In this document: piece after piece, positions 26,852 through 34,455 of the stretch
How the letters are laid out: every line of letters starts with the position of its first letter
How positions within the stretch are numbered: position 1 is the stretch's first letter
NCBI GenBank assembly: GCA_007693485.1
Contig: REDM01000178.1
Span: 1-64,000 of the forward strand
Direction of reading: 5' to 3'
Length of the DNA stretch: 64,000 nt
Source of the DNA: Spirochaetaceae bacterium
GTDB lineage: Bacteria; Spirochaetota; Spirochaetia; DSM-27196; PWMO01
Made by a program: the position numbers and the translations under genes
The notes under the pieces: model-generated
What the model was told of the DNA's origin: nothing
Database searches by the model: none
Seen by the model: the letters and a program-made list of their open reading frames with translations, nothing else

Positions 26852-28210
26852 TTATCGTCCCGTCAGGAACACGATATCGCTGAAAAACGCAAATGCGATC
26901 AGCGCGAGAACGATTGCCGTTCCGACCATCTGGTATCGGTAGACCAGCTTGGGATGCAGGGGCCGACGGGTGATCCCCTCAATAGTGTAGAGGAGAATCT
27001 GTCCTCCGTCGAGCACCGGAATGGGAAGCAGGTTCATGAAAAACAGCGCAATGCTGACCAGCGACAGAAAGTTGAAGAAGGCGCGTGCACCTTCGGCCAG
27101 ACCTACGGTGAGTCCTGCGGTTGCGACCTCACCCACAAAATAGGTGAGCCGGATCGGGCCAGCGACCGCCTGGGTGAGGTTTACTCCGCGAAACAGCAGC
27201 CCGAGACCGCGCACCGTCATCGCAAGGGTTGAAAAGGTCTCGGCGGTGCCGCGTCGAAGAGCCGCGACGGGACCCAGCGATGGACTCGGCACTTCGACGG
27301 CCTGGAAGGTGATTCCCACGTAGAGTGAGCCGTCTTCCCGTGATCCGGGCACCAGCTCGGTGGTGACAAGGTCGCCCTCGCGCTCAAGCGACAGCGATAC
27401 TCTGCGCCCGGTGCCACCAAATACTCGAAAGAACTCCATGGTGTGAGGAATTGGCTCGCCGTCTACCGCAACGATTCGGTCTCCCGAACGGATGTCTGCG
27501 ATTCCGGCTGGTGAGTCAGCACTGACCGTTTGGACAACCGGTTCGATCCAGGGGAATACCCCGATCAGCCCCGCACCGGTGTCGGGATCAAGTCGCGGTG
27601 TAATGGACGTTTCCTGTTCCGCGCCGTCGCGGTCCAGCGTCAGAACCAGGGTTCGACCCGCGGCGCGGGTAACGCGCTCCTGAATCTCGCGGAAGCTGCC
27701 GGTTGGTTCTCCGTCGATCGCAACGATGCGGTCGCCGGTTTGCAGTCCCGCTACCTGAGCCGGATGCTCAATGGCTGTGGGCTGATAATCGGACGCCAGA
27801 ATGATGCGATTCTCGAAGGTCATCACCGAAAACCCAAGCCCCCAGATGACCGAAAGCACAATGACGGCAAAGAGGAGGTTGACGAGGGGCCCGGCGGCGG
27901 CAACGAGGATGCGCTGCCAGGGGCCGGCGCTGAAGAAGGCGCCCTGCTCGTGGGGAATGCGGTCGGTTCCTTCGGCCCACGCGCGCTGCAGGAGCGCTTC
28001 CCCCTTCATCTTGCAGAAGCCCCCAAACGGGAACACCGAGATTTGATAGTCGGTTCCTTTGTAGCGGAATCCGGCAAGTTTGCGTCCCCAACCAATGGAA
28101 AAGGTCTCGACCTCTATTCCCACTGCTTTTGCGGCGACCAGATGGCCGGCCTCGTGAACAAAAATCACGATACCCAGTCCGATGAGACCAATGACGATAT
28201 TCAACACCAT
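26852..28210 (-). CDS. rseP: RseP-family site-2 protease
   Basis: 452 residues. The zinc site HEAGH is in the first helix (residues 19-23), there are two central PDZ-like domains (around GLQTGDRIVAIDGEP and ADIRSGDRIVAVDGEP), and the third metal ligand is in MNLLPIPVLDGGQ near the C-terminus. These proteases cut anti-sigma factors or leftover signal peptides in the membrane. It lies directly after cdsA; dxr, often found between them, is absent here. Confidence 0.95.
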   Translation of the reverse strand: MVLNIVIGLIGLGIVIFVHEAGHLVAAKAVGIEVETFSIGWGRKLAGFRYKGTDYQISVFPFGGFCKMKGEALLQRAWAEGTDRIPHEQGAFFSAGPWQRILVAAAGPLVNLLFAVIVLSVIWGLGFSVMTFENRIILASDYQPTAIEHPAQVAGLQTGDRIVAIDGEPTGSFREIQERVTRAAGRTLVLTLDRDGAEQETSITPRLDPDTGAGLIGVFPWIEPVVQTVSADSPAGIADIRSGDRIVAVDGEPIPHTMEFFRVFGGTGRRVSLSLEREGDLVTTELVPGSREDGSLYVGITFQAVEVPSPSLGPVAALRRGTAETFSTLAMTVRGLGLLFRGVNLTQAVAGPIRLTYFVGEVATAGLTVGLAEGARAFFNFLSLVSIALFFMNLLPIPVLDGGQILLYTIEGITRRPLHPKLVYRYQMVGTAIVLALIAFAFFSDIVFLTGR

Positions 28211-28216
28211 GTATTC

Positions 28217-29104
28217 CTATCCAATAAACAAGACAAGATAAAGATAATAAAAAACGAAGGCAGAAAATAGCGGAGAGTCAACGGAATCGAGCAGCCCGCC
28301 ACGGCCGGGAATGATGTCGCCGGAGTCCTTTACTACCGCGGACCGCTTCAGCGCCGATTCGGCCAGGTCTCCCACGATGGCGGCGCATCCAACGGCTGCT
28401 CCCAGAACGGCGGCTCGGATGAGACTGCCGGGAAACACGGCCGGCATGACGACCGCAGCCGCAACCATCACCACGATCGAGGTGACAAACCCGGCGACAA
28501 AACCGGCCAGACTCTTATTGGGGCTGACCGGAACGAGACGCTCGTTGCGTTTGCCAAAGAGCATACCAACCGCGTAGGCGAGAGAGTCGTTGAGATACAC
28601 CGACGCAACAAAGACCACAATCAGTATCTTCGAGTGCGCAAGGCCCGACAGTCGAACCAGATAGGACCCGAAGAGCCCGGGATACACCATGAGAAACAGG
28701 ACCGTGGTGAGCAGCGGTATGATGCCGGAAAAATGGCGTTCATCACGACGAAACCCTTGAAATCCAAGGATGAGGGCGGTGATCGTCACCACAACGGTGA
28801 GCAGCGAATACGGCGTTGCCCCGACGAAGAGGGTCAGCAGGGCGGTGACCGGGAGCACGGCGCCGAGCCCAAAGGCGATGGAGCGCGGAATGCGGTACGC
28901 ACCCGGTCGCGCGGCAAGAATACCCGCGAGCTCCACGGACGCAATGCCGGTCGCGAAAATGACAAGCACATTGAAGGGAAGGTGGTAGAAATTGGGCAGC
29001 AGAAGAATGAGCCCGATGAGTGCGGGAATTCCAACGGCAAATACCAGTACCCGCGTAATTACGTTTTTCATTGGGCGCCGTCGCGTGCTGGCTTCCGCGG
29101 TCAT
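28217..29104 (-). CDS. cdsA: phosphatidate cytidylyltransferase
   Basis: 295 residues, polytopic. It makes CDP-diacylglycerol from phosphatidate and CTP. The CdsA signature is present in altered form: ALKRSAVVKDSGDIIPGRGG followed by LLDSVDS, with Arg where most CdsA proteins have His (PGHGG) and Ser in place of the Arg of DR. Start ATG 29104 overlaps the uppS stop (ATGA). It lies between uppS and rseP, the usual place. Confidence 0.9.
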   Translation of the reverse strand: MTAEASTRRRPMKNVITRVLVFAVGIPALIGLILLLPNFYHLPFNVLVIFATGIASVELAGILAARPGAYRIPRSIAFGLGAVLPVTALLTLFVGATPYSLLTVVVTITALILGFQGFRRDERHFSGIIPLLTTVLFLMVYPGLFGSYLVRLSGLAHSKILIVVFVASVYLNDSLAYAVGMLFGKRNERLVPVSPNKSLAGFVAGFVTSIVVMVAAAVVMPAVFPGSLIRAAVLGAAVGCAAIVGDLAESALKRSAVVKDSGDIIPGRGGLLDSVDSPLFSAFVFYYLYLVLFIG

Positions 29105-29835
29105 CGCACGCCGCCGAAGTTGCGCGTGCGGCAGGCGTAATCCGCAAATGCCTCGCGCAGATCGTCGTGATCCCAGTCCGGCCACAGCTTGTCGCTGAAG
29201 TAGAGCTCCGCATAGGCGCACTGCCACAAGAGAAAGTTGCTGAGGCGCCGTTCCCCGCCGGTTCGGATGATGAGGTCGGGATCGGGTAGTTCGGGCAGAT
29301 CCAGCGCCCCGCGCAGCCGTTCCTCAGTGACGGGCGACCCGCACGGCGTGGCCCCGGATGCGGCATCTCCTTCGATTACCCGACCGACCGCGCGTACGAT
29401 CTCATCGCGTCCTCCGTAGTTGAGCGCGAGATTGACCGTGATTCGGTTGAACCCGGCGGTATCCTCCATGACACCGGCCAGCTGGGTCTGGACCGATTTG
29501 GGAAGGCGGGCGGTATCGCCGCTGTGCACTATCCTGACCCCCACTTCGGTGTAGAAGGGAAGCTCTTTGCGCAGATGCCGTCCCACGAGGCCCATCAGAA
29601 ACTTGACCTCGTCGGGGGTTCGATTCCAGTTTTCGGTGGAGAATGCGTAGAGCGAGAGATAGCGACAGCCCAGATCGGCGGCTGCGCGCACGATGCGCTT
29701 CGCCGCTTCCAGGCCCTCCTGGTGACCGTTGGTCCTCGGCAGGTTGCGGGCGGTTGCCCACCTGCCGTTTCCATCCATGATGATTCCCACGTGAGTCGGG
29801 ACGGCACCAGCAGGTGCCACCGGAGTCGCGCCCAT
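29101..29835 (-). CDS. uppS: undecaprenyl diphosphate synthase
   Basis: 244 residues. HVGIIMDGNGRWA with the catalytic Asp, YLSLYAFSTENW, LNYGGRDEI and DLIIRTGGERRLSNFLLWQC are all diagnostic of cis-prenyl transferases. Makes the C55 carrier for peptidoglycan. A short Gly/Ala/Pro insert (about 178-190) is not in the core. Starts in TGATG overlap with frr and ends overlapping cdsA. Confidence 0.97.
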   Translation of the reverse strand: MGATPVAPAGAVPTHVGIIMDGNGRWATARNLPRTNGHQEGLEAAKRIVRAAADLGCRYLSLYAFSTENWNRTPDEVKFLMGLVGRHLRKELPFYTEVGVRIVHSGDTARLPKSVQTQLAGVMEDTAGFNRITVNLALNYGGRDEIVRAVGRVIEGDAASGATPCGSPVTEERLRGALDLPELPDPDLIIRTGGERRLSNFLLWQCAYAELYFSDKLWPDWDHDDLREAFADYACRTRNFGGVR

Positions 29836-30389
29836 CAGATTTCCAGGATCTCTTTCTCTTTGGTTTCCACCACGCGGTTGATCTCTTCCACGAAGCGGTC
29901 GGTGAGCTTCTGAATCTCGTCCTCACCGCGCTTTGCCTCATCCTCGGACAGGTCGCCGTTCTTCTGCTGTTTCTTCAGATCGTCGTTGGCGTCGCGGCGG
30001 ATATTGCGAACAGCAACCCGGGCCTGCTCGGCCATGTTCTTGGCGACCTTCGCAAACTCCTTGCGCCGCTCTTCGGTGAGGGGCGGGATGTTGATGCGGA
30101 TCACCTTTCCGTCGTTCATGGGATTCACCGAGAGCTCGGACTTCTGAATCGCCTTCTCGATGTCGGAGATGACCGCCTTGTCCCACGGCTGAATGACCAC
30201 CAGCCGCGCTTCGGGCACCGAGATCGTCGCCACCTGGTTCAAGGGTGTCGAGTTTCCGTAATACTCAACCTTGATTTTATCGAAGAGGGACGCCGATGCA
30301 CGGCCGGTTCGGATAGTGTTAAACTCCTCCTCCAGCGCGTGCAGCGATTTCTTCATCCGTTCTTCAGACTGTTTCAGTAACTGGTCCAT
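29835..30389 (-). CDS. frr: ribosome recycling factor
   Basis: 184 residues. LEEEFNTIRTGRASASLFDK, NSTPLNQVATISVPEARLVV, IQPWDK and the C-terminal helix match RRF, which splits terminated ribosomes with EF-G. AGAGAGG precedes the ATG. pyrH, often found between tsf and frr, is not here. Confidence 0.97.
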   Translation of the reverse strand: MDQLLKQSEERMKKSLHALEEEFNTIRTGRASASLFDKIKVEYYGNSTPLNQVATISVPEARLVVIQPWDKAVISDIEKAIQKSELSVNPMNDGKVIRINIPPLTEERRKEFAKVAKNMAEQARVAVRNIRRDANDDLKKQQKNGDLSEDEAKRGEDEIQKLTDRFVEEINRVVETKEKEILEI

Positions 30390-30407
30390 GAGCGTGGCCT
30401 CTCTGGG

Positions 30408-31247
30408 TCACTCGGTTTCTTCGCCGACCCGGTAGTAGCGATAGTCTACCACGGAGACGGAACCGGCGGCCTGTTTGCCGACCTCGGTTGCCATCTGCGC
30501 AACGGACTTTTTGTCGTCTTTCACAAAGGGCTGATCGAGCAGACAGATCTCAGCGAGGTGCTTCTTCATTTTGCCCTTCACAATTCCCTGGAGCACGTTT
30601 TCCGGTTTGTCCAGATTCTGCGCCTGCTTGAGGAAGATTGCTTCCTGCTCCGCCACGTACGCCGCGGGTACCGCCTGCGCGTCGAGGTAGGTCGGGCGGA
30701 ACGCTGCCACGTGCAGCGCAACGTCGAAGGCAAACTGTTTCACCGCATCGGCGGTCGGCACGTCGGTTTTGACCTTGATCAGTACTCCGATATTGCCGCC
30801 GTCTCCGTGGATGTAGTCAACCACCAGCTCGTCCGACGCAATATCCATCGCTTCAAACCGCCGCGGAGACATGTTTTCCTTGATGGTGCTGATCGCCTTG
30901 GCAACTTCGTCCTGCACCACAGGTGCGTCGATGGCCAGATTCTGCTCCAGCATCATACCGACGAGCTTCTTTCCGAGGGCAATGAAATCGGTGTTGCGGG
31001 CGACGAAGTCGGTCTCGCAGGAGAGCTCCAGAATGCCCGCCTTACCGCCGCCCACCGTCGTGAACACGCGGCCCTCGTTGGTGGCCCGGCCCATGCGTTT
31101 GGCAGCCGCGGCGAGGCCCAGCTCCTTCAGAATCTTTTCCGCTTGGGCAAAGTCGCCGCCGGCGTCAACCAGCGCCTTCTTGCAGTCCATCATGCCGGCG
31201 CCCGTCTTGTCTCTCAGTTTCTTTACGTCTGATGCCTGTATATTCAT
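30408..31247 (-). CDS. tsf: elongation factor Ts
   Basis: 279 residues. The N-terminal motif DVKKLRDKTGAGMMDCKKAL and the core ELSCETDFVARNTDF are diagnostic. It exchanges GDP on EF-Tu. SD GGAGG lies before the ATG. Follows rpsB, as in nearly all bacteria. Confidence 0.97.
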   Translation of the reverse strand: MNIQASDVKKLRDKTGAGMMDCKKALVDAGGDFAQAEKILKELGLAAAAKRMGRATNEGRVFTTVGGGKAGILELSCETDFVARNTDFIALGKKLVGMMLEQNLAIDAPVVQDEVAKAISTIKENMSPRRFEAMDIASDELVVDYIHGDGGNIGVLIKVKTDVPTADAVKQFAFDVALHVAAFRPTYLDAQAVPAAYVAEQEAIFLKQAQNLDKPENVLQGIVKGKMKKHLAEICLLDQPFVKDDKKSVAQMATEVGKQAAGSVSVVDYRYYRVGEETE

Positions 31248-31303
31248 TGGGTTATCCTCCGTTATTGGTGCCGTCTCGTCGTATCCGTAGTGCGTGGGGA
31301 CGA

Positions 31304-32356
31304 TTACGGCTCTTCGTAGAGCTTCTCCTGGTCGATCCCCGCTTTCGCGGCAACCGCTTCTTCGGGAGTGAGGTTGTCGGTCGGATTCTCCTTGGTGGCA
31401 TCATCGGGAACGTACTCGGAGTAGTCGTCGGTCGCGAAGCTTTCCGATTCGTCGGGCGCTTGTTCTGCCGCCGGCGCTTCTTCCGCGGGTTTTTCTGCGA
31501 CGACCACTTCTTCAGCAACCTGCTCGGCGACGGGTGCGGTCTCTACCGCGGCAGCGCTTGGGCTCTCGGCAACGTATTCGTCCTCGTCATCGACGTCCCG
31601 GTCGACGACGTCTTCGCTGCCGTCTTCCATGACGTCTCCGTCTTCCTGCAGGTTCTCGATCACTTCAAGGCCAATCTCGTTGTCGGCTTCGATGACCGCT
31701 TTGGAGATGATGGAGGTGAAGAGGTTAATCGCGCGGATTGCGTCGTCGTTTCCGGGAATGGGGTAGGTGATGCCGTCCGGATTGCAGTTGGTATCAACTA
31801 CCGCGACAATGGGGATACCCATGCGCTGTGCCTCGGCAACCGCGATTCCCTCCTTGCGGGTGTCAATCACGAAGATAATGCCGGGAAGCTCTTTCATCTC
31901 TTTGATGCCGCCGAGGTTCTTCTCGAGACGAGCGCGCTCCTTGTTGAGTCGAGCGACCTCTTTCTTGGTCAGACTCTCGAAGGTACCGTCGACTTCCATC
32001 TTGTCGATCTTTTTCAACCGAAGAAGAGACTTTTTGATGGTTGAAAAGTTGGTGAGCATTCCGCCAAGCCAGCGGTTGTTCACGTAAAACATCCCGCAGT
32101 GCTGCGCCTCGCGCTCAATTGCCTGCTGGGCCTGTTTCTTGGTTCCAACAAACAGCACCGACTTGTTTTCGAGAACGGATTTGCGTACCGCGTCGTACGC
32201 TTCTTTGATGCAGACGATGGTCTTCTGCAGGTCGATGATGTGAATCCCATTACGTTCAGCGAAGATAAATCGCTTCATTCGGGGATCCCATCGCTTGGTC
32301 TGATGACCAAAGTGCACACCTGACTCAAGCAGGTTTTTCATGGTAACTACTGCCAC
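31304..32356 (-). CDS. rpsB: 30S ribosomal protein S2 with long acidic tail
   Basis: 350 residues from GTG 32356 (SD GGAGG, 5 bp upstream), reading [20 protein letters not shown] as in S2 of many bacteria. The core ends near residue 230; residues 231-350 are a Glu/Asp/Ala/Val-rich acidic tail absent from typical S2 (about 230-260 residues). The longer ORF from 32629 overlaps maf and is not used. The long tail could be disordered or bind another factor. Confidence 0.95.
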   Translation of the reverse strand: MAVVTMKNLLESGVHFGHQTKRWDPRMKRFIFAERNGIHIIDLQKTIVCIKEAYDAVRKSVLENKSVLFVGTKKQAQQAIEREAQHCGMFYVNNRWLGGMLTNFSTIKKSLLRLKKIDKMEVDGTFESLTKKEVARLNKERARLEKNLGGIKEMKELPGIIFVIDTRKEGIAVAEAQRMGIPIVAVVDTNCNPDGITYPIPGNDDAIRAINLFTSIISKAVIEADNEIGLEVIENLQEDGDVMEDGSEDVVDRDVDDEDEYVAESPSAAAVETAPVAEQVAEEVVVAEKPAEEAPAAEQAPDESESFATDDYSEYVPDDATKENPTDNLTPEEAVAAKAGIDQEKLYEEP

Positions 32357-32429
32357 AAGGCCTCCTCTTCGCGCCGATAACTGCTCGACACGATCCTTCA
32401 CTGTTTCTCGAACGGCTCTGCCGTCGGAA

Positions 32430-32458
32430 GATTTACTGAGACGGTTGTTGCGTCCCAA
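32430..32458 (-). promoter_or_regulatory. putative rpsB promoter inside the end of maf
   Basis: On the minus strand TTGGGA (32458-32453), 17-bp gap, TAAATC (32435-32430). Downstream, ACGGC/GCCGT (32412-32416 and 32420-32424) can form a small hairpin in the rpsB leader. Confidence 0.35.
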
Positions 32459-33047
32459 TGTGTGGTCTGAGAATAGAATAAACGCGATGGATTGGCAAGC
32501 CCATGACCGTTGCGTAGGAGCCGTGAATTGACTCGAGGAAGCGGGCGGCAACCCCCTGCACGCGATAGCCGCCGGCCACTCCGCGCCACTCCTGGTGGTC
32601 GAGGTAATCGGCGATCTCCGACTCGTCAAGCGGCAGAAAGCGAACGTCGGCGGTGTCGATGAACTGGTGCAGGGTATCGCCGGGCGTCAGCATGGCGCAG
32701 GCGGTGACCACGGTGTGCGTACGACCCGCGAGCGATTGCAGCATGTGGGCCGCCTCTTCGCGGTTGGCCGGCTTTCCAAAGGTTGTGTTGCCGAGGAACA
32801 CCATCGTGTCGGCGCTCAGGAGCGCGGATTCATCGGGACGCATCAGGGGGCGTGCGACCTCGAGTTTGGCGGCGGCCCTCATGGCAGCGGTCTCGATGGG
32901 GTCCGGGTGGGAAATAGCCTCTTCGTCGACCTGGGGATGGACCACGCGAAACGCAATACCAACCTGCATCAACAGGGCGGAACGGCGTGGAGAAGACGAA
33001 GCGAGCACCAGGCAACCCGACCCCGATTCCAATTTCAAAACGCTCAT
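32433..33047 (-). CDS. maf: Maf-family nucleoside triphosphate pyrophosphatase
   Basis: 204 residues. [31 protein letters not shown] and the [15 protein letters not shown] region are Maf hallmarks. These enzymes hydrolyse non-canonical or canonical NTPs (dTTP/UTP type). Overlaps the DUF4321 gene upstream by 4 bp; the rpsB promoter lies in its 3' end. Confidence 0.92.
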   Translation of the reverse strand: MSVLKLESGSGCLVLASSSPRRSALLMQVGIAFRVVHPQVDEEAISHPDPIETAAMRAAAKLEVARPLMRPDESALLSADTMVFLGNTTFGKPANREEAAHMLQSLAGRTHTVVTACAMLTPGDTLHQFIDTADVRFLPLDESEIADYLDHQEWRGVAGGYRVQGVAARFLESIHGSYATVMGLPIHRVYSILRPHIGTQQPSQ

Positions 33048-33280
33048 ATGGACTGGAATACCCGGATGCCCGGGTAGACGGCAATGACGGTTCCGGGATT
33101 GATCCGCACCCAGACCGCGATGACAAAGGCGTCAAATCCTACCGGTCCCACCGAGACGTCGAGGGTCAGTCCCAGACTCGCTACAATGCGCTCGATAATC
33201 TCCCACGACAGCGTTCCGATAAAGAGGGCGAGCAGCAGCACCCCGACAAAAGTGCCGCGTGTTTTGGCGGTGAGTTTCAT
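33044..33280 (-). CDS. DUF4321-family small membrane protein
   Basis: 78 residues with an N-terminal membrane helix (GTFVGVLLLALFIGTLSWEI) and a C-terminal hydrophobic segment (VIAVWVRINPGTVIAVYPGI). This arrangement matches DUF4321 proteins, found beside maf in spirochaetes and other bacteria. Function unknown. Overlaps maf by 4 bp, so translation is probably coupled. Confidence 0.75.
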   Translation of the reverse strand: MKLTAKTRGTFVGVLLLALFIGTLSWEIIERIVASLGLTLDVSVGPVGFDAFVIAVWVRINPGTVIAVYPGIRVFQSI

Positions 33281-33323
33281 GCGCGCATTCTATCGGCAAC
33301 CGCGCTCTCCGGGAAGCGTGCTC

Positions 33324-33351
33324 GTGCGGCGCACTTGGTGCGGCGCACTTT
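33324..33351. repeat. two 14-bp tandem copies upstream of tRNA-Arg
   Basis: GTGCGGCGCACTTG (33324-33337) and GTGCGGCGCACTTT (33338-33351). Each copy contains the near-palindrome GTGC-GGC-GCAC. The region shows no ORF. Confidence 0.85.
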
Positions 33352-33391
33352 GTGCTTGACAGATGGCGGCCGTGCTTGACAGATGGCGGCC
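33352..33391. repeat. perfect 20-bp tandem duplication carrying TTGACA
   Basis: GTGCTTGACAGATGGCGGCC occurs at 33352-33371 and again at 33372-33391 without a mismatch. Each copy contains a perfect -35 hexamer (33356-33361 and 33376-33381). Confidence 0.95.
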
Positions 33392-33405
33392 CTTGAGAGT
33401 ACCGT
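33376..33405 (+). promoter_or_regulatory. putative promoter of tRNA-Arg
   Basis: TTGACA at 33376-33381, 18-bp gap, TACCGT at 33400-33405, about 20 bp before the tRNA. The -10 is weak. Confidence 0.5.
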
Positions 33406-33425
33406 GAGCGTCACCAAAGCAGTGG

Positions 33426-33499
<74 letters not shown>

Positions 33500-33546
33500 G
33501 TTCTCCGCTCTGTTTCCTTCGATTCCCCGTTCAGTGTTCTCCGACC

Positions 33547-34305
33547 TTACTCTCCGTGTTCTTCCTCCTCGCTCCAGTAAGGGTGGGTTGTGTAGTGGCC
33601 AAACAGCAGCTGTTCGAAATCCCGGGTGATCGGTTGATCGCTGTCGATCGCGGGAGCAGAGAGGATCTTCTCCTTGGACGCATTGACCGCCACGTGTGCC
33701 TTGGACCAGACCACGTGGTCGATCCACTTCGGGGATACCACGAGTCGGCGCATGCCCGGTTTGTGCGACAGCGAGGCCATCAGGTAGCGCAACGCCCAGG
33801 TCTGATCGTCAATGATGAAGTCGGTTATCTGCCCCAGATCGCCGTCAACCGCGTGCAGGCGGTAGCCGGTTACCTCTTTGGTGCTGCGCAGGTGGGCGTC
33901 TTCGTCGTTGGTGTCGGGCTGGTCGGAGGGTGGTGCCGGCCGGCCGTCGGGAACCATTTCGTGGCCCCAGAGCCCAAGCCCGCCCCAGTACGCGGGTACG
34001 TTGTAGTACAGGTGAAACTCGCTCTCCTTCTTGCGCGAGATGGGCTGGTGCGTGTCGATGTCGGGACTCTCCTCGACCTGAGTCTTGGTGAGCGCGACGT
34101 TGATCTCGCGCTTCTCGAGGTCGACTCCGGTGACCGAGTGCGGAGAGATGAGCACCTCCTTGCCGAGAAACCAGAAGCCGGTCTTCACGACCAGATACCG
34201 TACGACCCACTTCCCGTCATCAAAGTAGCAGTCCTCGACGTGACCAAGCTCACCGTCGGTCGCGTGAATCTTGAAACCGTGTAATGTGCGGATGCCGTAT
34301 ACCAT
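33547..34305 (-). CDS. protein with two PRC-barrel domains
   Basis: 252 residues from ATG 34305, eight bases after GGGAGG; a GTG at 34314 overlaps that SD. Two similar blocks can be aligned, LHGFKIHATDGELGHVEDCY with VVRYLVVKTG, and VTGYRLHAVDGDLGQITDF with ALRYLMASL. Each is a PRC-barrel, a small beta-barrel known from photosynthetic reaction-centre H subunits and RimM. No other domain or membrane segment. Soluble two-barrel proteins of this kind are widespread but functionally unclear. Confidence 0.8.
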   Translation of the reverse strand: MVYGIRTLHGFKIHATDGELGHVEDCYFDDGKWVVRYLVVKTGFWFLGKEVLISPHSVTGVDLEKREINVALTKTQVEESPDIDTHQPISRKKESEFHLYYNVPAYWGGLGLWGHEMVPDGRPAPPSDQPDTNDEDAHLRSTKEVTGYRLHAVDGDLGQITDFIIDDQTWALRYLMASLSHKPGMRRLVVSPKWIDHVVWSKAHVAVNASKEKILSAPAIDSDQPITRDFEQLLFGHYTTHPYWSEEEEHGE

Positions 34306-34381
34306 GTGTGCCACCTCCCGCTGCTTCCAGTATAACCCCGATCCGGAATTCGGGACACCGGTGACCGTGCCGAATAATTGC

Positions 34382-34410
34382 TTGAAAAACGAGCGGGAGT
34401 GGGATACACT
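34382..34410 (+). promoter_or_regulatory. promoter of the EAL gene
   Basis: TTGAAA at 34382-34387, 17-bp gap, TACACT at 34405-34410. The start of transcription would fall near 34417, the first base of the palindrome. Confidence 0.6.
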
Positions 34411-34416
34411 TTTTCG

Positions 34417-34437
34417 TGATATTCTAATAGAATATCA
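34417..34437. promoter_or_regulatory. perfect 21-bp AT-rich palindrome at the predicted start of transcription
   Basis: Arms TGATATTCTA and TAGAATATCA around a single A, without a mismatch. A second, looser pair TCTA/TAGA (34439-34442 and 34451-34454) follows before the ATG at 34456. Placement right after the -10 suggests a repressor operator; a hairpin in the leader is the alternative. Confidence 0.75.
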
Positions 34438-34455
34438 TTCTATGAGATATTAGAT

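Noticed and set aside
33324-33391. Tandem repeats before tRNA-Arg as a CRISPR array or attachment site
   Set aside because: Repeats are directly adjacent with no spacers; no integrase or foreign genes follow, and the tRNA 3' end is not duplicated nearby.
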